Below are positions 57,220-64,000 of a stretch of DNA of 64,000 bases, one piece after another. Numbering within the stretch: position 1 is the first letter of the stretch; every line of letters begins with the position of its first letter. Source of the DNA: Dioscorea cayenensis subsp. rotundata (lineage: Eukaryota; Streptophyta; Magnoliopsida; Dioscoreales; Dioscoreaceae); NCBI RefSeq assembly GCF_009730915.1, contig NW_024087051.1, forward strand, positions 1 through 64,000. Reading direction: 5' to 3'. The position numbers and the translations under genes are program-made. The notes beneath the pieces were generated by a model, which searched no databases, was not told the origin of the DNA, and saw only the letters and a list, made by a program, of their open reading frames with translations.

Positions 57220-57279
57220 CCAAATCCATTGAGAATATTAAATATCATCCCAAATCCATTGAGAATATTAAATATCATT
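57220..57279. repeat. 30-bp tandem duplication upstream of the CBM20 gene
   Basis: CCCAAATCCATTGAGAATAT followed by TAAATATCAT occurs at 57,220-57,249 and again at 57,250-57,279 without visible change, about 150-210 bp before the start codon, in the promoter or 5' leader. Confidence 0.93.
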
Positions 57280-57794
57280 GAGTCCTTTTACTACCACCTT
57301 CCTTCTTCATAGGTTGCCCCTTTTTTATTATAATAATTATTTTCTCTTACAGTAGTTACTTATCAACTGACTGAAGAGGGGGAAGCAGCAAGCAAGCATC
57401 CATCCTCTTCGACGCAAGAAGCAGCAGCAATGGATGCCCTTATTGCGAGCCAGTTGTGGATGGCGGGCAACACCAGGTCTCTATCTCCAACCTCCTCCAT
57501 TCGATTTTCCCATCCAACCCCCAAAAAGAAAATCGCCTTCGATGCCATGACCATCCGATCACTCTCACCATCATCCTCCTCTTCCCTTTCCATGTCTCCC
57601 CAGGCAAAGGTGCCCGTCTTTCTTTCTTTTACTTTTTTTTCACTCTATTTTTTCTTCTTTGTGAAAATGTTCTGTTGTCAGCGTCACTCAATCAACAGAA
57701 ATTGAGTTAGCCCTGCTACATGATCTATAATCATAAAATGGAAGAAAAGTTTTGTGCTAAACTTGCTAGATATCATTAATGAATGCAGGCAGAT

Positions 57795-58234
57795 TGTTGC
57801 AAAAGGGAGTCCAGAACATCAGCAGGATGGGTCCAGCATCAGGCGAAGCAATAGGTGGAATCGGGGAAAGAATGTTAACAAATTTGAAGACTTTGTTATG
57901 AGTGCGTTTACATTAATCTCGTGATTAGTGGATTAATGAATGAGTTGTAATTTTCGTATTATTAGTTTGTTGAGAGACGGTTACATCCACTCACAATGTC
58001 CTGGCATAGTACCTGTTTGTTAAAATGCCAGAGTGGAATATTTGTTTTGATTTGTAATCAATTGCCAGGTTGTGGCTATATAACTGAAGGATCAATGAGA
58101 AGGATGGCATCTTTGGCCATAATTCCTCTCAATTCCTCTTATCTCTTCCTCTCTAACCTTCTCCCTCCTCCTATTCTCTTCTTATTCTCTGCAACTCCTC
58201 TGAATTCATCCTTTGTATTTCCAGAATCGCATCA
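57795..58234 (+). repeat. Chromovirus 5' LTR
   Basis: 440 bp, TGTTGCAAAAGG to GAATCGCATCA. It differs from the 3' LTR at two positions by my comparison (AGAGACGG versus AGGGACGG; CCTGGC versus CCTAGC). Confidence 0.95.
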
Positions 58235-58255
58235 ACTTGGTGCTTTCATTGATCT

Positions 58256-59914
58256 ATGACTGACGGCATGATGACACGAGCAAAGGCGGTGGATGAACAG
58301 CTTTCAGCTATAGCCGATCAGCTAGCTCGTCATGATGCAGTCTTCACCAAGATTGATTCCCTCTGTGCGACTGTGCAACAACACTCTGATTCCTTCGATC
58401 TGCTGCGCAAGAGTCACGCTGAGTCCTTTGACATTCTCCGAAGTTCCCTCGCGGCCCAACAATCCGTGATGGCGGAAATGATGATGAAATTGCAGCAGCT
58501 TGACAAGGCTACCACTCATCCCCCTCTGCTTCCACTTCCAACACCGAAACAAGGTACAAACCTTCTCCAAGCTTCACCACTATCCCCACTGTCTCTCCAT
58601 TCTTCATCCTCTATGCCGTCCACTCGATTGCCAACTATTGACGTTCCGCTATTCACTGGCGAGAATGTCTTGGGTTGGTTGTTTCAAATGAATCACTTCT
58701 TTTCATTTCATCAAATTCCTGATGATCATCGGCTGCCCATCGCGGCGTTCTATATGTCTGGATCGGCACTGCAATGGTTCCAATGGCTTCATACCACCGA
58801 TCAGTTACATCATTGGGATGATTTTGTTCGTAAATTGGAACTCCGTTTTGGACCTTCCTCTTTTGCGAATCATGAGGCAGCCCTCTTCAAGCTCAAACAA
58901 ACCTCATCTCTCACAGCATATCTTCAGGAGTTTGAGTCCTTATCTACCAGGGTCGTCGGATTGAGCCAACAGAGCCTTCTTAACTGTTTTTTATCAGGCC
59001 TCCGTGAAGATGTCCAGCGGGAGCTCTACATACTGAAACCGGCCTCCATTCACGATGCTGTCGGTATGTCCAAATTGGTGGAAGACAAGTTCCAAGCTAG
59101 CAGATCTGCTGCATCAAGGGCTCTGTTTCATCGTCCTCCGGCCTTAGCACCAAATCCATCGGCACAACGCCCCAACTCTCTTCCAATCAAGCGGCTTACG
59201 CCAACGGAGATGGCGGCCCGACGAGAGAAGGGCTTGTGTTTTAATTGCGATGCCAAATTTACACCGGGACACAGATGCAATCCTGCTCAATTCCTATGTT
59301 TGTTAATGGAACCAGAGGATTTGGTTTCGCCGACCGAGGAACCTCCACCGGAGTTACAAGCTCCTTCACTGGATCTTGTTCCAGAAGGATACTTGGACGC
59401 TGAAACCCCGAGTATCTCCCTTCATGCTCTGACGGGGCAGGTTGTTCCATCGACTTTGAAGATCGCCGGCACCATCAACGGGAAAGACATCATCGTCCTC
59501 ATTGATGGTGGCTCCACCAACAATTTCGTGCAGACGAAATTGGCCAATCATTTGGGTTTAACGGTCCAGCCCTCCAATCATTTACGGGTCACGGTTGGGA
59601 ATGGAGATGCTGTCACGTGTGGTGGTGCGTGCTTGGCGGTTCCCTTAAAGCTAGGTGACGAGACATTTGTGGTGGATCTTCTCTTATTGCCAATTTATGG
59701 TGCAGACGTGGTTCTTGGCGTGCAATGGATGCGCCAACTTGGCCCGATCCTGTTTGATTATGGGGAATTGTGGATGGAGTTCAATCATTTGGGACATCAA
59801 GTTCGATTGAAGGGGTTAGATCGAGTCCAATATGATTCAACCCGCCCGGCTTCTCTCCGTCAATCACAGTCGGACTCAGCCCAGTTATACCAACTAACGG
59901 TTGAACCCGTTTAG
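58256..59914 (+). CDS. Chromovirus gag and protease (552 codons)
   Basis: The ATG is 22 bp after the 5' LTR. Residues about 10-85 form a heptad-rich helix, likely coiled coil. The retrotransposon gag core spans about 130-290 (AFYMSGSALQWFQWLHTTDQ near 161). A zinc knuckle CFNCDAKFTPGHRC is at 328-341, binding the genomic RNA. The aspartic protease lies at about 395-510 with VLIDGGSTNNFVQ; the catalytic Asp is residue 417, in the DGG form rather than DSG, which I believe is common in plant chromoviruses. The frame ends in TAG at 59,912-59,914. Beyond it the same frame stays open through pol, so gag-protease and pol are separated by only this stop. Products would be structural particle proteins and the processing enzyme. 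Confidence 0.93.
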   Translation: MTDGMMTRAKAVDEQLSAIADQLARHDAVFTKIDSLCATVQQHSDSFDLLRKSHAESFDILRSSLAAQQSVMAEMMMKLQQLDKATTHPPLLPLPTPKQGTNLLQASPLSPLSLHSSSSMPSTRLPTIDVPLFTGENVLGWLFQMNHFFSFHQIPDDHRLPIAAFYMSGSALQWFQWLHTTDQLHHWDDFVRKLELRFGPSSFANHEAALFKLKQTSSLTAYLQEFESLSTRVVGLSQQSLLNCFLSGLREDVQRELYILKPASIHDAVGMSKLVEDKFQASRSAASRALFHRPPALAPNPSAQRPNSLPIKRLTPTEMAARREKGLCFNCDAKFTPGHRCNPAQFLCLLMEPEDLVSPTEEPPPELQAPSLDLVPEGYLDAETPSISLHALTGQVVPSTLKIAGTINGKDIIVLIDGGSTNNFVQTKLANHLGLTVQPSNHLRVTVGNGDAVTCGGACLAVPLKLGDETFVVDLLLLPIYGADVVLGVQWMRQLGPILFDYGELWMEFNHLGHQVRLKGLDRVQYDSTRPASLRQSQSDSAQLYQLTVEPV

Positions 59915-62900
59915 ACAAACCCGAACCCGACTTTTGATGACTCGGCGCCCATCGTCTTCCTCAATGACCTTCAAAACATCTTGGCGACTTATCAAGATGT
60001 TTTTGCTGTCCCGTCGGGATTACCACCGGTCAGGGCCCATGATCACCGTATCCTCTTGCTTCCAGGCTCCACGCCAGTTAACATCAAGCCATACCGCTAC
60101 CCACACTTCCAAAAGGCAGAGATAGAAAAACTCGTCGGGGAAATGCTTGCCGATGGCATTATCAGGCCTAGCACAAGCCCGTTTTCATCCCCAGTCCTAC
60201 TTGTCAAGAAAAAGGATGGCACATGGCGTTTTTGTGTGGATTATAGGGCCTTGAATGCCGCCACTGTGAAAGACCGGTTTCCAATTCCCACGGTAGAAGA
60301 ACTGTTGGATGAAATCTCCGGCGCCAAAATTTTCTCAAAGTTGGATCTTAGGGCGGGGTACCATCAGGTTCGCATTCACCCGACCGATGTCGAGAAGACG
60401 GCGTTCCGAACCCATGACGGCCATTTTGAGTTTTTGGTGATGCCCTTCGGCCTCACGAATGCCCCGTCGACGTTCCAGTCGTTAATGAATTCCACCTTCC
60501 GGCAGGTACTTCGTAAGTTCGTACTCATATTTTTTGATGACATTCTTGTCTACAGTTCGGATTGGGATTCTCACATCCGTCATCTCCAAGATGTGTTCAA
60601 ACGGTTACGTGATCACCGCCTGTTCGCCAAGTTGTCAAAATGCGAATTCGGTCGGCAGACCATAGGCTATTTGGGCCATATTATATCCGGTGTGGGTGTC
60701 GCCGTTGATCCAGATAAGATCCAAGTTATCACGAACTGGCCTATTCCGAATTCTGTCAAAGCCTTGCGGGGATTTCTGGGCCTTTGCGGTTATTATCGGC
60801 GATTTGTTGCTAGGTATGCTCAACTTGCCGCGCCGCTAACAGAGCTATTACGGAAGGACGCCTTTGTGTGGACTCCAGCCACGACTAATGCCTTCCAACA
60901 ACTTCAGCAAGCTCTCACTCAGACCCCGGTACTCCAATTGCTGGATTTTTCCCTGCCATTCGTGGTTCAGACGGATGCGTCAGGCTCTGGTGTTGGGGCT
61001 GTTCTTCTTCAAAGAGGACATCCAATTGCCTATTTCAGCAAGCAATTGACCCCGAGGATACAGGCAGCATCCACCTATGCCAGAGAAATGTTCGCCATCA
61101 CAGAGGCAGTTCGGAAGTGGCGACAATACTTGTTGGGTCGACGCTTCACCATTCAAACGGACCATCAAAGTCTTCGAGCCCTGCTGCATCAGACTATCCA
61201 AACGCCAGAACAACAGCGTTGGCTGTACAAACTGGTGGGCTTCGACTTTGATATTGAATACAAACCAGGTGTTTTCAATGGTCCTGCAGATGCTCTATCT
61301 CGGGTGACCAGGGTATCGTGTCATGCTCTATTTTTAGAGACACAACCAAAGCCGGTGATATGGGAAGCTGTTCGCCAAGCCTACACTAATCATCCAGAGA
61401 CCCAAACATTAATTGCTGACGTTACACAGGATTCCGGCACTCATCCAGATTTTTCTTTACGGGATGGATTGCTGTTGTACCGTGGACGAGTATGGGTGCC
61501 CCCGAACTCGGCATTACAGCCTTTACTTTTGGCGGAGTTTCATAACACCCCAACAGGGGGGCATGCGGGGGTCCAACGAACGTTGGCTCGTGTCATGGGG
61601 ATTTTCTATTGGCCGGATATCAAGCGTACTGTCCATGACTATGTTTCTAGGTGCACGGTATGCCAGTCAGTCAAACCAGTAAATCATGCTCCTCACGGCC
61701 TCTTGCAGCCGTTGCCAATTCCTGGGCAAATTTGGCAGTCCGTTGCAATGGACTTTATCACTGGCCTTCCACCTTCAGAGGGTAAGACAACGATTTTAGT
61801 GGTGATTGATCGGTTATCGAAGCACAGCCATTTCTCAGCTTTGGGCCCGAGTTTTACAGCACCTCAAGTTGCCGCAATAATGGTGCGGGATGTGATCAAA
61901 CTCCACGGTCCACCGGCTCAGATAATCTCTGATCGGGATCCTATCTTTATGAGTTGCTTTTGGCGCGAACTATTCAAACTTCAAGGTACCATGTTGGCCA
62001 CTAGCAGCGCGTACCATCCTCAAACCGATGGCCAGACCGAGGTTTTGAACAGGTATTTGGAGGATTATCTTCGATGCTTTGCGGCTGATCAGCCTCGTCA
62101 ATGGGTCAGGTACCTGCCATGGGCCGAGTGGCACTATAATACGGCATGGCACTCGGCCATCAAGATGACTCCGTATGAGGCTGTGTTTGGGCGAGCACCA
62201 CCGACACTGCAAGATTACTTGAGAGGCACCTCGGCTGTAGCTGCGGTGGATGAGATCTTAACTGAACGCGCAGAGCTTCTTTCTACCTTGCAAGCAAATC
62301 TGAAAAGAGCACAGGCGCGCATGACCAATCAAGCCAATACCAAACGAACAGACATCCAATTCCAGCAGGGTGACTGGGTTTGGTTAAAGCTACAGCCATT
62401 TCGACAGGTGTCGTTAGCTCGACGAAGTTCACATAAGCTGGCTCGTCGTTTTTATGGGCCGTTCCAAATCATTGAAAGGATAGGAGCCGTGGCATATCGT
62501 TTACAGCTACCTATATCGGCTAAGATACATGATGTGTTTCATGTATCTAAACTGAAGAGGTTTGTAGGTGATCCGATTGCGGTGAGCCACAATTTACCTA
62601 TTGAATTCCTGAATCAACACCCCCTGCTGGAGCCTGATGCTATACTTAAACAGAGGGAGGTACTGAAACTGGGGCGAAGTTTCAAGGAGTTATTGGTTCA
62701 GTGGAAAGGGCAATCAGCTGCTGATGCCACTTGGGAGGATGCAAAGGCTTTCTTCGCTACATTTCCAGAATTCATCCTTGAGGACAAGGATGTTTCCCAA
62801 GAGGGAGCAATTGTTGCAAAAGGGAGTCCAGAACATCAGCAGGATGGGTCCAGCATCAGGCGAAGCAATAGGTGGAATCGGGGAAAGAATGTTAACAAAT

Positions 62901-62941
62901 TTGAAGACTTTGTTATGAGTGCGTTTACATTAATCTCGTGA
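59915..62941 (+). CDS. Chromovirus pol: reverse transcriptase, RNase H, integrase, chromodomain
   Basis: Same frame as gag. There is no ATG soon after the stop, so it would be made by read-through, by internal initiation, or not at all. In continuous numbering from 58,256, the reverse transcriptase box FFDDILVYS has Asp 761-762. RNase H includes DASGSGVGAVLLQ and YAREMFAITEAVRKWRQYLL. The integrase zinc region HAGVQRTLARVMGIFYWPDI ends with CTVCQ. Catalytic Asp1166, Asp1226 and Glu1262 give the canonical D,D-35-E. The chromodomain (about 1455-1510, KELLVQWKGQ with ATWEDAKAF) is thought to guide integration through histone marks. The last 43 codons, from 62,812 to the stop at 62,939-62,941, lie inside the 3' LTR. 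Confidence 0.94.
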   Translation, partial: TNPNPTFDDSAPIVFLNDLQNILATYQDVFAVPSGLPPVRAHDHRILLLPGSTPVNIKPYRYPHFQKAEIEKLVGEMLADGIIRPSTSPFSSPVLLVKKKDGTWRFCVDYRALNAATVKDRFPIPTVEELLDEISGAKIFSKLDLRAGYHQVRIHPTDVEKTAFRTHDGHFEFLVMPFGLTNAPSTFQSLMNSTFRQVLRKFVLIFFDDILVYSSDWDSHIRHLQDVFKRLRDHRLFAKLSKCEFGRQTIGYLGHIISGVGVAVDPDKIQVITNWPIPNSVKALRGFLGLCGYYRRFVARYAQLAAPLTELLRKDAFVWTPATTNAFQQLQQALTQTPVLQLLDFSLPFVVQTDASGSGVGAVLLQRGHPIAYFSKQLTPRIQAASTYAREMFAITEAVRKWRQYLLGRRFTIQTDHQSLRALLHQTIQTPEQQRWLYKLVGFDFDIEYKPGVFNGPADALSRVTRVSCHALFLETQPKPVIWEAVRQAYTNHPETQTLIADVTQDSGTHPDFSLRDGLLLYRGRVWVPPNSALQPLLLAEFHNTPTGGHAGVQRTLARVMGIFYWPDIKRTVHDYVSRCTVCQSVKPVNHAPHGLLQPLPIPGQIWQSVAMDFITGLPPSEGKTTILVVIDRLSKHSHFSALGPSFTAPQVAAIMVRDVIKLHGPPAQIISDRDPIFMSCFWRELFKLQGTMLATSSAYHPQTDGQTEVLNRYLEDYLRCFAADQPRQWVRYLPWAEWHYNTAWHSAIKMTPYEAVFGRAPPTLQDYLRGTSAVAAVDEILTERAELLSTLQANLKRAQARMTNQANTKRTDIQFQQGDWVWLKLQPFRQVSLARRSSHKLARRFYGPFQIIERIGAVAYRLQLPISAKIHDVFHVSKLKRFVGDPIAVSHNLPIEFLNQHPLLEPDAILKQREVLKLGRSFKELLVQWKGQSAADATWEDAKAFFATFPEFILEDKDVSQEGAIVAKGSPEHQQDGSSIRRSNRWNRGKNVNKFEDFVMSAFTLIS

Positions 62942-63251
62942 TTAGTGGATTAATGAATGAGTTGTAATTTTCGTATTATTAGTTTGTTGAGGGACGGTTA
63001 CATCCACTCACAATGTCCTAGCATAGTACCTGTTTGTTAAAATGCCAGAGTGGAATATTTGTTTTGATTTGTAATCAATTGCCAGGTTGTGGCTATATAA
63101 CTGAAGGATCAATGAGAAGGATGGCATCTTTGGCCATAATTCCTCTCAATTCCTCTTATCTCTTCCTCTCTAACCTTCTCCCTCCTCCTATTCTCTTCTT
63201 ATTCTCTGCAACTCCTCTGAATTCATCCTTTGTATTTCCAGAATCGCATCA
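62812..63251 (+). repeat. Chromovirus 3' LTR, overlapping the end of pol
   Basis: 440 bp. The first 130 bp encode the pol C-terminus. The end CATCA is followed by CAGAT and then host exon 2 sequence (GATGGTGGCAATG). Confidence 0.95.
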
Positions 63252-64000
63252 CAGATGATGGTGGCAATGCTGACCACCTGCTGGATGTTGGCACATGTGA
63301 GCCTCACAATTCACAAATTAAGCTTTTGGATAAGTGCTTAGTTTGTTAATGACCAATTATTAGTAGCAATTAATTGTTGCTCCTCCTCACCTCAGATGAA
63401 CCAAAAACGGTGCATGTTAAGTTTGTCCTGCACAAGGAATGCCTATTTGGGCAGCGGTTTCTGATGGTTGGCAACGAAGCCATGTTTGGTCTGTGGGAAC
63501 CGAAGAAGGCAGTTCCCATGGAATGGTCAGACGGCCACATCTGGACCGTTGAGCTGGTGAGATTCATCTTCACTCTCTGCCTGGTTGCTACTCTTTCCAG
63601 CAAAATTTGTGAAATGGTATGCTTGGTTGGTCTCGGTTGCGGTTTTTAATTTCATAATATAAACAGGACATACCCGTGGGGACATCAATTCAGTTCAAGT
63701 TCATACTCCGAGTTGTGTCCGGGGAGATCAGCTGGCAGCCTGGCCCGGACAGATGCTTGTAGACACGGGAAACGATGAAGACCATGGTCGTGTGGGAGGA
63801 CTGGGAGGACGCGCATAAACAGACGATATTGGAGGAGGAAGCTGCGGCTTCATTTATTTGCAAAGATAGCGATATTAGCAGCAATAGGAGTGTTGTTGCA
63901 ATTGCGGATGTGATCAACGATGCCCTGGATAGCATCAAGATAACCAGCGAAGATGATCATGCCAAACTGCAAACCACTTTTGTTGGGGATCCTGTTCTAG

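Larger units (their letters stand above)
57795..63251 (+). mobile_element. Young Ty3/gypsy chromovirus, 5,457 bp, nearly intact
   Basis: Target duplication CAGAT at 57,790-57,794 and 63,252-63,256. LTRs are 440 bp each, TGTTGC to CATCA, and I count two differences. Order gag, protease, reverse transcriptase, RNase H, integrase, chromodomain defines a chromovirus. The short LTR and compact size recall the Reina group, but I did not test this. The sequence after the 5' LTR (58,235 on) is ACTTGGTGCTTTCATTGATC; I do not assign the priming tRNA. A purine-rich tract AAGAGGGAGCAAT precedes the 3' LTR. The only coding lesion visible is one in-frame TAG at 59,912. Confidence 0.95.
57430..64000 (+). 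pseudogene. CBM20 (starch-binding domain) gene, interrupted by a retrotransposon and carrying an in-frame UAG
   Basis: Exon 1 is 57,430-57,609, encoding a Ser-rich N-terminus (MDALIASQLWMAGNTRSLSP on) that looks like a plastid transit peptide. Exon 2 begins at 57,789 and, setting aside the insertion, ends at 63,296. Exon 3 is 63,396-63,556 and exon 4 starts at 63,667; phases join cleanly. Exons 3-4 encode a CBM20 starch-binding module: TVHVKFVLHKECLFGQRFLM, VGNEAMFGLWEPKKAVPMEW, SDGHIWTVEL and TSIQFKFIL with [13 protein letters not shown]20 modules bind starch or glycogen chains. I recall Arabidopsis At5g01260 as a similar plastid type, at low confidence. Two lesions are seen: a chromovirus inserted 6 bp into exon 2, and TAG at 63,760-63,762 after PGPDRCL, where the frame otherwise continues (MKTMVVWEDWEDA to the window end). 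Expression of a full protein is unlikely. The gene runs off the window. Confidence 0.82.

Noticed and set aside
57795-63251. Endogenous pararetrovirus or an env-bearing retrovirus
   Set aside because: No movement protein, coat or envelope-like frame. Domain order, LTRs, integrase and chromodomain identify a chromovirus retrotransposon.
59912-63762. Recoding of UAG in this organism, because both the element and the CBM20 gene have TAG ACA in frame
   Set aside because: Two cases sharing one flanking codon are weak, and the auxin carrier gives no support. Independent nonsense mutations are simpler.
1-64000. CRISPR arrays, operons, ribosome binding sites or other prokaryotic features
   Set aside because: The window has spliced plant genes and plant transposons. 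The periodic arrays seen are a minisatellite, CACTA subterminal repeats and microsatellites, none with CRISPR-like equal repeats and unique spacers.

Overview
This window is nuclear DNA from a flowering plant. The evidence is spliced genes with GT..AG introns (an AUX/LAX auxin carrier with seven coding exons, and a CBM20 starch-binding gene), plant-specific families (HSPRO-like, TPR-like), and dense plant transposons: chromovirus, Copia, L1-type LINE, hAT, CACTA, Mutator, Stowaway-like MITEs and tRNA-type SINEs. It is AT-rich, with many (TA)n tracts. A non-grass monocot is my guess from the look of the proteins, at low confidence.

Layout. 1-705 is one end of a CACTA element. 0.7-9.5 kb is gene-poor, with a LINE scrap, a minisatellite at 4.85 kb and a decayed Mutator transposase at 5.6-7.1 kb. 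9.6-11.1 kb holds a frameshifted TPR-like gene. 11.6-12.65 kb holds a LINE fragment and a MITE. 13.86-15.24 kb (minus) is an HSPRO-like gene broken by several small indels. 17.0-21.7 kb is a complete but decayed Copia element with its target duplication. 22.1-24.2 kb (minus) is a second, internally deleted Copia element. 24.2-37 kb is layered repeats: a CACTA end, two related long LTRs (one a bordered solo LTR with a LINE inserted in it), a SINE, LINE fragments and a LINE ORF1.

40.27-42.48 kb is the one clearly intact host gene, an auxin influx carrier. Just downstream, 42.7-50.3 kb is a stack of minus-strand LINEs interrupted by a hAT element and a Stowaway-like MITE. 51.08-51.51 kb is a SINE pair with a 13-bp target duplication. 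52.5-53.4 kb is an unrecognised gene that probably carries a frameshift. 55.4-57.0 kb is a MITE split by a LINE, next to a second MITE.

57.43 kb to the window end is a plastid-targeted-looking CBM20 gene. It is interrupted inside exon 2 by a young chromovirus (57,795-63,251; 440-bp LTRs with two differences by my reading). The chromovirus has one gag-pol frame from 58,256 to 62,941, broken only by one in-frame UAG between protease and reverse transcriptase. The host gene also has its own in-frame UAG at 63,760.

I found no convincing undescribed biological system. The best leads are the single UAG between gag-protease and pol, the LTR that encodes the end of pol, the double disruption of the CBM20 gene, and a short 3'-terminal motif shared by many LINE copies. 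Positions of decayed repeats are approximate unless a target duplication is named.
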